64,000 nucleotides of DNA from Certhia americana (Eukaryota; Chordata; Aves; Passeriformes; Certhiidae): NCBI GenBank assembly GCA_018697195.1, contig CM031869.1, positions 15,905,203-15,969,202 of the forward strand, given 5' to 3'. This document shows, piece by piece, positions 48,883 through 59,953 of the stretch. The translations under genes and the position numbers were made by a program. Numbering within the stretch: position 1 is the stretch's first letter; the number at the start of each line of letters is the position of its first letter. The notes under the pieces are model-generated. The model saw only the letters and a program-made list of their open reading frames with translations. It searched no databases and had not been told where the DNA came from.

Positions 48883-49488
48883 TGATGCCGAATTTTGCCC
48901 CAAAAGGCGATATAATAACTGTCTAAGAGACTCAGTTTAAGTCAGATAGACAGGAGGTATTTTATTCAGCAGCGCGCTGGGGAAATTTCTAAAGGGATTT
49001 CCGAAGTCTTACAGCAAAAGCGTGCCTTTTATACAGTTTTAAGTTTGGGATTACATCATATTCATGCATATTCATGTGGGGCGTGCCATAGGCGGAGCGT
49101 GGGCGGGAACTTCTGTTTTGAGGATCTTCTCGGGGGTAGTTCCGGTCGGCCTTCATCATGGGCGGTGGTCTCCGAGGAGTCTTCCTCTTTAAACTTTTGA
49201 ACTTCTCTCCAAATTTGGTCCATTCCCGGTGTAGTTGGCTAAGTTCCTATGCTTTGGCCAGGCTCCTAGGGTCAACCTGACATATTGGCATTAGACATGC
49301 TTTAGCTTTGGCTCGAAGTATGCTTTGTCCGGTGGTTTTCATCCTTATCTTCCTCTCCTGTCATTGTGTTCCTAGTCCTGACCAATTTATTGCTCCGGGT
49401 ATTTCCTAAATACTATACTTTCTCCAAATGCCTCACATTCTATGTTTTAACCCATTATTTCTTGAAGGCTATCTATTTTATGGCTTCA
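48883..49488 (-). mobile_element. solo LTR with 4-bp target duplication GAAG
   Basis: On the minus strand it runs TGAAGCCATAAAA ... GGGCAAAATTCGGCATCA. Exact GAAG copies lie at 48879-48882 and 49489-49492, and the ends form a short imperfect inverted repeat. The promoter layout is clear: GTATAAAAGG at 49034-49025, then AATAAA at 48966-48961, giving a short R region. U3 is GC-richer, with GGGCGGGAAC-type and CCGCCCATGATG-type motifs. Length is 606 bp, solo, class I-like. Confidence 0.85.
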
Positions 49489-49492
49489 GAAG

Positions 49493-52137
49493 TTGAGTGT
49501 TTATTTGTCCAGGCACTCTTCGCTTCTGTTCTGTATTTTTTGTTTGCTAGTAGCATACCTTAATGAAGTAAATTTACTAACAGTAGTCAAGTATTTAAAA
49601 CATATTTTTGTGTGCAGACCAGTTGTCCATGTTGCAGCACCTGCATTAGTGTTATCTTAGTGAACTAGCAAACTGCCCTCATAGGAAAGGAATGAATAGA
49701 CATGAGCACAAATATGTTTCACCATAACTGATAATATGGGTTTGGATGCTGCATCGGTCCTACTTGTATGTGATCAAAATTTAATTTAACCAGGAAACAG
49801 ACTAACAACTGTACCAGAAGTCTGCTGTACAATCAGTAGCTACTGATGCCATAACAGCTGTGCCACACAATAGTGGCACAGCCAGGTGGAGTCAGTCTTA
49901 ATACATGTCTTCTTGCTGCCAGAGGCATGCTGCTGACTCCAGGATCCTTTTGCTTCCTTATGTATTTTGGCTTTTAAACTGTCAATGGACTGTGGTGCTT
50001 CAAAATGTATGAAAATAAAGTAGTGTGCAGAATTATCAGATTTTCTGATGTGCTAGTGTTCTTGCTCTAATTTTCTCTAAAAAGACATGAAGAGAATGCT
50101 TTTTTTGATTATTGATAAGGCCATTGAAATAATTCCTTCATCTGAAGAGAAATCCACAGTGTTCTAGTTTTGATGACTTTTTTTTTGAGAGTCTCATTCA
50201 AAAGCTTGCATGTATTTTTGCTGATCAATGGATTGCAGAGAACTGTGAAGCTATATCTATGCCTTCATGACAAAATCTGAAAGGATTTCTTGCATTTTGA
50301 CCTTTGTCATTATTGCCAGGAATCTTAGTACCAAGCTGACTGCTTCTGTGCAACATAAAGAAAGGGATAGCTTAGCATTTCGGTTCCAGCTTGTCTCTAG
50401 TAAATAAGCAATTCTGTGCCTTAAAATGACAAGGTACTAAGGAAATGATGGAAAAGAGATGCTGTGTTGGGTGACAGGCAGATCTTTTGCAGAGAAGAGT
50501 GCCTGCTGGGTTACATGAGAAACAGCTTCTCTCTTTTTATTGCCCTCATTCCATGAGCCCTGAGTTACATACAAGGGAGAGGTGTCACACTCAGCCTTTC
50601 TGTAATGAAACAGCAGAAAGTAACAGCTTTACCTCAATTAGATATGAACTACAAAGCTGCTGGGAGCTTTGGGAGGAAATATGTTTATCTGAAACATATT
50701 TGGAACTCTAATCCCACGGTAACTGCTTTTCCATGTCCTAGTGAGGGACAGAGGGAACTTAACCAACAAGAAGCATATCCAAAAATCACATTTGTGCACA
50801 TCTCCCACTCCTGTGGGAAATTCAACTTCAGCAATGTTATCAAGGGTATTTCATATTGCTTCACTCATCCTAAAACTGAGGGTGTGTCCATCCTCAGCCC
50901 TTATTCCCCAGCCTTTTGGGGATTGTACTTTCAAGTAGGCACAGTGCTGTATCACCTGAGAAAAACAAATGTTGAGGATTGAATTCAGAAAGAAAGTTTA
51001 AAGCTGTGCAAGCTGGCAGGGTCTGTCTGTTGCAGGAACCCTCCTCTCTTGTTGCAATGAAGTGAAAGTTGAGGTTATGACAAATGCTGTGAAAACCCTT
51101 TGATACATAGTCTACCAAAGCCATAACCCTTACCAGGCTGTTCTAACAGTGCTGTGCTTTCACCCACCAGTTTAAATAATCATCAGCTTCTGTAAATGTT
51201 TGTGTTTATGGAGAGTTGCTGGTACAAGATAACAGGGTGAGAGGGGGTGATGGTGGAGATAACTATTTGTGATTCTGCAGGAATACCTTTTCCACAATGT
51301 CACTCAGCAAGCAGTATTTCAACCCTCACTCTACCCTGCCCTAGATAAATAGATTGACTGTACTTTTTTTGTTACGGCAGCATTTGCAGAATTTCCTGCT
51401 CAGTAAATAACAAGATCATATCAGGCTTTCTTATCCAAAAAGAGCTCTGCAAGAGCAAGCCCAGTAGAGCTTTGGAGACGAGTGTTGCCTTGAAGACAGG
51501 GTGATCTTCTGGGTTTTCAGACTAGGTGGGTGAAAGCATGACAGAATTGTAGCCATGGCACAGCTGAAATAGTTAATGGTCTCTCATCTCAGCTCTGTGA
51601 TGCTTGTGGTGTTACTTCAGAAAAGCCCAACCTCAGGTCTGTACCATTTATGCAATAGGCATATTTCTGTAGGGGACCCTGGCTTGTACTCTTATTTCAT
51701 AAATGTAGAAGCTGAGGTACAAAGCAAAGAAAATGAGCCTTTGGCCAGAAAGTATATCTTCAGCAAAACTGGGTGTGAACCTCTAATGAAAAGTCCCAGA
51801 TTTTCAATCCAGTCTTAAAAGTATTTGTTGTCCTTTGTTTGGTTTTTGCTGGGTTTGGATGGACAGGAAAACAGCATGCTGCACTTTAGTGTATTTGTTA
51901 CAATGAATATTATGTATTATAGTAATTGTTTCACTGCATTCAAGGACTGACTTTTAAGACATTGAGCTTTCAATAGAATATATAACTCTGAAAACTCTGC
52001 CTGGTTTTACTGTTATCTAATTTGCCTGCAGCAGTAGATCAAGTGAGCATGGGTGATTATTTATCTACACGTTTTGTTTATTATCTTTTCCCATTAATTG
52101 CTTTTCTTTCCCTTCTGTCTTCAATTCATTAAAAATT
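49493..52137. other. intronic sequence with no gene
   Basis: No repeat family recognised. The 125-codon open frame at 50605-50982 (+) has no splice context, no family pattern and is overlapped by other frames, so it is not called. Confidence 0.5.
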
Positions 52138-52214
52138 ACATTAAAATAATTTATTAAATTAATTAAATATTAATTAGTTACATTAAAATTAATTTATTAA
52201 ATTAATTAAAGATT
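52138..52214. repeat. AT-rich tandem duplication, period about 41 bp
   Basis: Two copies of a TACATTAAAAT.AATTTATTAA unit followed by ATTAATTAAA start at about 52138 and 52179. They end just before the LTR at 52222, so the LTR landed in or beside the AT-rich tract. Confidence 0.75.
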
Positions 52215-52221
52215 CATTATT

Positions 52222-52840
52222 TGTCGGAGTCCAGAACACTCCGCTGACTGTCCTGAGTGATTCCAGACCCGGGCAGGGGGCTGGGAAGCCTTGGTAAGGA
52301 GTCAAGGACTCCTGTGCCTTTGATTTCAGCCCGGGAGAAATTACCACCACTGTGTGAAGAATTACAAACCACGAGAGTTTAAGTAGGGTGATAATTAGCT
52401 ATGCACAGGGTGAAAAATAGATTTATGTAGTATTTAGACTGATAAGCAAAAAACACAAAATGGAGTCTCCACGTGGCTTTGGGGTTTCTTCCTTCTTCTT
52501 CTCCTTCACCATTTTCCTCTGTGGCATGGGCATCTTTGGTTGGCTCAGAGTAGAGCCTGACCTTCTAACACGGGAAACAGGTATTGGGGATCTTTTGTAA
52601 ACATAGTACATGTAATTTTTAGTATAAAGATGTTCATCACCTTCGGGGCTGGGTCATTCCCTGTGAGCAGACCTGCAGAACAGATTTCTGTGGGTCAGAG
52701 AAGAAACTGTACAGATAAGGAAAAAATAAACAGCCTTGGAAAAGCAGAGGAGACGGCTCTTGGTCTTTTCCTTTGGTCTTGGGGCTGGGCAAAAGACTTT
52801 TACACTCTTGGGAAGAACAACACCACATAAAAACTTGAGA
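52222..52840 (+). mobile_element. solo LTR, TGTCGGAGTC family, copy 1
   Basis: It starts TGTCGGAGTCCAGAAC. The TATA box AGTATAAAG is at 52621-52629, the poly(A) signal AATAAA at 52725-52730, and the U5-like tail ends AAAAACTTGAGA at 52840. ATTATT stands on both sides (52216-52221 and 52841-52846) as a 6-bp duplication. The shared motif CCTTCTAACACGG...TATTGG ties it to the minus-strand copy at 55736-56430. Both copies end in GA instead of the canonical CA. Confidence 0.75.
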
Positions 52841-52846
52841 ATTATT

Positions 52847-55158
52847 ACATTAGATTAAATTTAAAAATTAAATTAAAAAGCACTCCCACAGTCAGATACA
52901 GCAATCATTTGAAGGTGTTATAAGCTTATGACTCACACATAAACAAAAGAGCTGTATCAGTGCCATGTCTTTGAATGCATTTTCAGGCTCAGTAGCATGG
53001 AGGTGAGATTTTCTGTCTTGGAGCAGAGCTGGAGAAACATAATTCTATCAAGCTTCTTTTACAGGCAATGAATGTAATGCTGGATATATGTAAATTTATA
53101 ATTTACTCAGTGGTGTTGTCTTTAGAAACAATTCAGCCATGTACAGTCTGGCCTGGGAATTCTGGGAGTTTAGTTTCCTGCTAAAAGACTAGAGCAACCT
53201 AGGAAGTGGGAGCTGCTGCAAGAGGCATGCTCCAGTATCAGTTATTATAAGCAGAATTGCTCATTCCCTCCTGGTCCTAGAACTGCCTGTCTGAAGAGCT
53301 CTTACTTAAGTCAAAGTGATGTCCTTCAGAGTCTTTCAGATAGGCTATTATTCATCTGGTTGCTAAAAAAAGGTTGCAGAAATTCCCTGCTGAAATTCAG
53401 TAGATCTCCCTCAGCTAATTTTGATATTTGTAGCTATAGTTTTTGGGCATCTCAGTCTTTAGCAAGCTCATCTGTGTGTGGGTGTTGTGACAAAAAGAAA
53501 TGCTGCTATTTCTACATTACGGGTGAAAAATAAAAATCATCACACAGGGATTGTACTCCTGAGGAGGACAGCTTTGGTCCTCCCAAGTTGTGGGGAATTT
53601 GTTCTCATCCCTGGGAAATTCTCTGTTCCTGTAACCATAATTCTGCTATCCAGACTCCAAAGCAACTATTTCCTATCTTAGGTTAACTCTATTTATGGCA
53701 CACTGACCTACTGTGAAAACTTAGCAGTATTTTTTACAGGGCCTTAAATCCTAGAGCTTCTGATGCTCTTTATCAGGATTAAAATACCCATAATTCTCCT
53801 TCTTTTACTTTCATTTCTAAATAAAATAAACTTAATTCAACAAAGGATGCTTCCATTTTGACTAAAGACCACCAGCACTAGGAACAAGTGGGTGTGTTTC
53901 ATAATAACTACAGCAATTCAAATGTCATGTATTAACTGTTATGGATAAACTTGAGGTTGGGACTTACAGAAACCCTTGCCTATTTTTGCAGAAGATTTGC
54001 AGCTGTGTAATTTTCTTCAGTTCCTTTTAACTGTGCAATCCCTAAAATGTTATTTCTTGGCAACAAGTGCTGCCCTACTGGGTTAACTCACGTGCCCTTT
54101 AGACTCAGTAGCCTGTTTTACGTGATGTGAGAATCAGGTGCCATAGAAAGGCTGTTAGAGCGTGGTAATCATATCCAGGTACTTCTTCCAATAAAATTCT
54201 AATTTCTAGATATCAGTAATATAGAAATTTATTGAGTTCTAGAAGCAAGAATTTAATAGGACTTCATGCACTGCTTTTTTTTCTAAGGATTTTTTGGTCA
54301 CTTTTTGACCCAGTGTGTATTTATTACATGCAACAGCTGTGGGAAGGATTTTCCCATCTTAACTGCCTGTTACAGGACTAGCTCACTGAATTACCCAGTG
54401 AAATATCTCAATATCTGTGCTCAATCACCTGTCTCAATAGGTTTCGTTGATGGCTAATTCCAGCTTTAAATATATGGGTAACTTCTGTAGTGCAAGGTTT
54501 TCTTGTCTGCACTGAACATAGGACACTCAACACTGCGGCCTGGGGTTGTGACAAAAAGGGACGTACAGAAAGGGACAAGCCACTCTTGGATGGCAGTTGG
54601 ATTGAGCTGTATGTAAAACTGTCGTTGCAGGCTTTTGTAGCAGTTTGAAAGCAGAGCAGTGATGGATACTTCTGTATGGAGAGGTTTTTGGAAGATCAGT
54701 AGATAAGCAAATGTGATTTTTTTCCAAAGAATTTCTAGGCTGAATGTATTTTCTCTATCTCCTTCACACTCAGAAAGATTTGGTGCCATCTCCTTTTGCC
54801 CTGACACATGTAAAGATGTGTGGTTTCACATGCCTTTAAGTGAAGCTTAAGTTAAGCTGCCAGAGGAACAGACTGTTAGATAGCCTGACATTTCATAGCA
54901 GAGACGCTCCAGGTACTGGGAGTATGGCTGCCCTTTTCATTTGAATTTCTCCTTGCTTACCCCATAGCACATATATACACTGCTGCAGCTAGTCCCTCTT
55001 GCATGTCCTCAGCCTGGGAGTTGGGAATTTCTAGATGTTCAGAAGGCAGAAGGCTGTGCTCTCTGCTGTCTTCATGCTGTAAGCCATCCTGGTGGAAAGA
55101 AGAGACTGCTTGAGAGGTTAGGACAGACCCTTCAGCACAAGCTGAGTTACCTTGGAAG
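52847..55158. other. intronic sequence with no gene
   Basis: Nothing recognisable. The open frames near 54466-54807 (minus) and 54957-55181 (minus) have no family pattern. Confidence 0.5.
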
Positions 55159-55162
55159 AGGC

Positions 55163-55544
55163 TGTTAGCGTCCAGAAACACACATAATCACTAATGGATT
55201 ATATGCAGGTGCTTTATTGAGGCGCACTGGAACTAGGGGAATAGCAACCCAAATCTAGCTCCGTCATCTTTGTTGAAAATGCAAGTATTTATACCTTTTC
55301 AGTTGTAAGTAAAAATAGACACTCGCTTAAGCAATAATCACTGTAACCTGATCGATATTACTTCATTAGTATCTAGCCCAAGCTTGTACCAACATGTACA
55401 GGTCTTATCGATAGGTATCTTAGAAACTCTAAACACTGATTGCTGTTACTACAGATATCTTAGCCTGCTAAACTATCCCAAATACCATTCATTCTTTCAA
55501 CTCATTTATACATGATTTTGAAAACATTCAACCCTATACTAACA
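55163..55544 (-). mobile_element. solo LTR with 4-bp target duplication AGGC
   Basis: On the minus strand it runs TGTTAGTATAGGG ... GGACGCTAACA, with a perfect 6-bp terminal inverted repeat TGTTAG/CTAACA. Exact AGGC copies flank it (55159-55162 and 55545-55548). The TATA box GGTATAAATAC is at 55295-55285 and the poly(A) signal AATAAAG at 55218-55212. It is 382 bp with no internal gene. Class I-like. Confidence 0.9.
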
Positions 55545-55548
55545 AGGC

Positions 55549-55729
55549 TATGCCTCAGCAGCCCTAGCCTATGCTCTATAGGGCACAGGTTGATCATAGA
55601 GTTAGATTTTAGACTGTTGATTGCAACAGAGCAGCTATATTTCTTATTCAGTCTTCTAGGGAGTAAATATTTGGTTCAGATCACTTTGCAATTTGAACCA
55701 AGAAAGGAAGGAGGCATGAGGAAAGGATA
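55549..55729. other. short spacer between two LTRs
   Basis: About 180 bp between two independent LTR insertions with nothing recognisable inside. Confidence 0.5.
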
Positions 55730-55735
55730 ATAAAA

Positions 55736-56430
55736 TCTTGGGTTTATAAAAAATATTTTTGTGTATCTCTGTTGCTGGCTGTTTTTCGGTGACCCCAAGA
55801 ATGTACAATTTTGTTTCCCCAGCCAGAGATTTTGAAGGACCAGGCCGCAAGTCATCTCTTATGTTTTCTTGATAGTTTATTATTTCTTATCACTGCATTC
55901 TGTTCCTGACCATCAGACCTCTTTCTGCAGGCCAGTCCAAGGCACAAAACCCTGAATCCCCTGAATACCAAATTCCAAATACCAAATACCCAAATACTCC
56001 CTCCCTCAGGGTGGCGTGGACATTTATACTACAATCCAAATAATCAGTATTTATTATATTTCTCCAATAACTATTATCCGTGTTAGAAGGTTAGACTGTA
56101 CTCAAACCAACCATAACGTGCCACCTCACTGCAGAACATGGAGGTAGATAAGGAAGAAGGAGGAAGCCCAGAAGCCGCGTGGACTTCATCTTGCCTTCAC
56201 CTGTCTGCCATACTAAAAATCCATACATCTAAAATTCTCACCCTGTGATAGAGCTACACATTATTCTACTATCTAATACACATTCTTGGAAACTCTGCTT
56301 CATTCCAGAGCCTGCAAGCCCTTTTTATGGGTTATGTTTAATGAACAAAGGTTAAAAACCTTGTTTGTCAGAGATTCTAAAATCTCTTAAACATGCAGAG
56401 AAATAGTTCTCATAATTCCAGACTCCGACA
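55736..56430 (-). mobile_element. solo LTR, TGTCGGAGTC family, copy 2
   Basis: On the minus strand it starts TGTCGGAGTCTGGAATT at 56430. The shared CCTTCTAACACGG motif follows, then a TATA-like AGTATAAATG (56030-56020), a short (CCAAATA)-type tandem (about 55997-55961) and AATAAA (55881-55876). It ends AAACCCAAGA at 55736. The flanks are ATAAAA (55730-55735) and ATAAAG (56431-56436), a 6-bp duplication with one mismatch. It is inverted relative to copy 1, 2.9 kb away. Confidence 0.75.
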
Positions 56431-56436
56431 ATAAAG

Positions 56437-57522
56437 GACTGAACCTCATTTTAAAATCATTCATATGTAGCATAAATTATAAGTTAATAGAAACACGAAC
56501 AAAGGCCTGAATGTAATTCGGTACAGATACACTTCAAGCTATGCAAATCAATACATTTTGAATTGAGGTGCCAGAACCATGGGGATTCTGGAATTCCCTC
56601 CTGCCCTCGCACCCTGCACAGCACCTTCAGGGCAGCAACTGGGATGGGCCAAGTGTGGCTCACCAGCGAAAACAGTGATTTGCCCCTGGGGGTGAGAGGG
56701 ACATGGTGTCCAGAGGCTTCCATGGGGTTGGTAGCTGTGCTGGCTGCAGTGCCAGCCAGCCAGGCATTTCGTGGTTTCTTACAGCAGAGGGTAGTGTTAC
56801 CCGTGTCTGGAGAAAGAGACTGCTTCAAAATGATGGCTCTATTCAGCCTGCTTACTTCAAGCTGATGTGGAGTTGTTAAACATTTATGGCAGGTGTATAT
56901 ATACATCTTTACTGCTTTACTGAAAATATTTTTTCTGTGAAGGAGATGAACCCATTAGTTCTTTATACCACAGTGCTGATATTTAGCTTGTAAATCTTCC
57001 TAGGCTGCTGTTTTCTGAGAGCATTCCTATATAGTAACTTCCTCTGGTAGCATTTTGTCTTCCTGCCTTATTTTGAATACAATTTTTTTTTTCTAATGTC
57101 ATACCTTTTACAGAAATATGTTTGTTCTGATGACTGCCTCCCACATGCATGAGAACAAATTTGCAGTATAACCTAATTAAGGACAACTGTGTAATTACTG
57201 TTCCCAGCTGCTCAGCACCCCTGGTAGGTGATTCTGGGATCTCCATCCTGGCAGGGAGCTGTGGGCTGGAGCCCCTCTCCTCACATGTGTCCCTGGTCCT
57301 GTAGCCTCTGGGCAGTGCCACACACACAGAGGCCAGCTGATGCTGCAGTGCAGATGATGTGTTGTTTGACTTGGCAGAGGAGCCTGTGCTGGTAATTGGG
57401 GTTTGAGGAAAAAGTGATGGCTCTCGGCCACCTAAAGACTGAAGTCCTTGAGCCAAGGTGTGTGCCATGTCCCTTAGGCCTCCTGTATGCCTCTAGCATC
57501 AACCATGTCCTTATTGGGCTAA
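56437..57522. other. intronic sequence with no gene
   Basis: The open frames at 56484-56906 and 56983-57468 (minus) and 56563-56865 (plus) overlap on opposite strands. None has a splice context or a family pattern. A GC-richer stretch lies at 57200-57530. Confidence 0.45.
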
Positions 57523-57527
57523 CAGGG

Positions 57528-58657
57528 TGTTGTGGTTTGACCCTGGCTGGATGTCAGGCACCCACAAAAGCCATGTGTTCACTCCCCTCTGCAGCTGGAC
57601 AGAGGGAGAAAATACAATTAAGGGTTCATGAGTTGAGATAAGAACTGGGAGAGATCGCCCACTAAATACCATTAAGGGCAAAACAGTCTAAATTTAGAGA
57701 TATAGAGTAAATTGATTGCTAACAAAATCAGAGCAGGATAATAAGAAACAAAACAAGCCCCTAAAAACACCTTCCTCCCACCCCTCTCTCCTTCCCAGTT
57801 GTACCTCCTACCCCGGTGGTAGAAGGAGGCAGGGAATGGAGGTTATGGTCAGTCCATCACCCGTAGCTTCCCCACTGATCAGCAACAGGAGTTGTTCCCC
57901 TGCTGCACTGTGGAGTCCCTCCCAGGGGAGACAGTTGTCCAGGAACTTTTCTGATGTGGCTTCATCTCATAAACAACAGTTCCCTGTCACTTGCTGCAAC
58001 TTGAGTCCCTCCCATGGCTAACACTCCTCCCAAAACTGCTGTGGAGTGGGTCACTCTTCCACAGGGTGCAGTCCTCCAAGGACAGGCTGCTCCAGTCTGG
58101 GAACAGGGGCCCTCTTTTCATGGGTCTCCCACTGGGTCACAGCTTCCACTCAGGCATCCCCCTGCTTCAGTATGGGCACCTCCTCCCTGGTCTGCTGGTG
58201 GATCTCTGCATCCTCTGTGGAAACCCATGGGCTGTGGGTGGATCTCTGCATCCTCCATAGATCTTCATGGGCTGCAGGGGCACAGCTGTTTCACCATGGT
58301 CTTCACCATGGCCTACAGGGGAATCTTGGCTCCAGTGCCTGGAGCTCCTCCTCCCCTTTTTTCTCCACTGAGCTTGGTGTCTCCATGTTGGTCTCCTCTC
58401 ACATATGCTCACTGCACTCTGACTGGAAAATTACAACTGCTCCACAAACTTGTTTTTTCTTTCTTCTTAAATCTGTTATCAGAGAGGTGCTACCACTATC
58501 TCTAATTGGCCCAGCCTTGCCCAGGAGCATATCTATCTTTGGAGCTGTCAGAGTTTGGTTGTCTTTACCACACTTGGTAGAAACTTCTAGTAACTTCTCA
58601 CAGAAGCCACCTTTGTGGTCCTCCACTACTAAAAAAAAGCCATGGAAAACCAATACA
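57528..58657 (-). mobile_element. large solo LTR with 5-bp target duplication CAGGG
   Basis: Plus-strand ends are TGTTGTGGTTTGACCC and GAAAACCAATACA, with CAGGG directly outside both (57523-57527 and 58658-58662). It is 1130 bp and closely resembles a very abundant songbird LTR. The reading on the minus strand (start TGTATTGGTTTTC, an AGATTTAAGAAG element near 58477-58466, end GGTCAAACCACAACA) is the sense orientation as I recall the family. The middle holds diverged repeats built around CTCC...GGG(T/C)...CAC(A/G)G, so long open frames here, including one of 227 codons at 58046-58729, are by-products of this structure. Confidence 0.88.
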
Positions 58658-59857
58658 CAGGGAAATGTGGCATTGTCAAGGCAGGAAGAAATAGTAAAAC
58701 TGAAAGCCAGCTGTTTTAAAGTAATGTAAAAGAAGTGTCAAACCAACTTCATAGGTAGCTTTGAGATACATAGTTCTGCATATTGCAATTCCCTAGATTT
58801 TAAGGGGTCTATTTATATTTGGAAGCTGGATCTGTTGTGTCCTGTTCTGTGATTTTGAGCAGATGTTGTGACTTGGCCTGTGCTGAAGGACATGCAGACA
58901 TGGGGCATGACTAGACTTTTTCTTTCCTGCTTTTGGTGTCTGAATATCATATAGTGGCAGTTACTTGGGAACAGCTGGACTCAAAGATCTTGAAACTGAA
59001 ACTATGATGCTGTGAAAGATGAGAGACTGAGTTCTTGAGCTTATTGAGTGTGGCAAACCATTGTTTGGCAATTATTTGCCTTGATTTGTAGCTTATTTTA
59101 AAATTCCAAGTCATTCCTAGATGTAATTTTTCTGTATTTGACAGCATGCTTGAAAGCAATATTTTCTGAGGGCTAAGGGAAGAAAAGAGTTTTTACAAAC
59201 CCACTAATGATTTCCATGGGATGTTTTAATGCCACAAGGCAGGCATCAGATAGGAAAGGGTGGAATATAAACTGAGTGTCCCCCACTCTCATCCACAGAT
59301 TGCTTCAAAGTTGTGTGAGCACCTCTTTATACACATTTACATTGCCCAGTTTAGAGATTGCACTGATTTTTTTGTATTCAGAAATCATGTACGTAATTAG
59401 AAGTTTCAGGTTAAAAAAAAAATCTGTTGGCAACTTCATTATCCTTCACCAAGGTTTCACACAGTAAACCTTTGTAGTGCTGAAGACTGTGTAGCCATTT
59501 AGGGTTTTTCCTCTTCATACAAGTTGCAAGTGTGAGATTTTCAAATTGTATGTCAAAAGACAGGACTGAGGAAATGCTGAAATATGGTTTCATTTGTTTG
59601 CACCGTTATCTAGCATTTAATATTTAAAGGATATTTTAACTCTTTCTTTCCTTCTCATGTTGTTAGTTTTGAAATTCTAACATCACTTTTAAAACAATTT
59701 TTTGCATGCAGTCTTACATATTTTCTTCATATTTTTAATCTTGATTATGCCCCTTCTTTGTTCCATGTTTTATTTTAGATTTTGATTTTTTTGTTGTTTA
59801 AAAATTGTCTACTTGCTAAAACTAGCTTAATGCCAACTTTGGTGAGAATCACATTCT

Positions 59858-59953
59858 TTAAATATATTTTATAAATATATTTATATATTTATATATTTTT
59901 TTATATATTATATATTATATTTTTATATATATTAAATATATATATAAATATAG
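59858..59953. repeat. AT-rich low-complexity repeat (TATATTT type)
   Basis: About 95 bp made almost wholly of A and T, with alternating TATATA and ATTTATA units. Confidence 0.9.

Noticed and set aside
50487..50982. Overlapping + open frames of 74, 125 and 65 codons.
   Set aside because: Several frames are open at once and none has a recognisable domain or splice sites; not a gene on present evidence.
58046..58729. 227-codon open frame as a gene.
   Set aside because: It lies almost wholly in the solo LTR at 57528-58657, has several competing frames on both strands and no family pattern.
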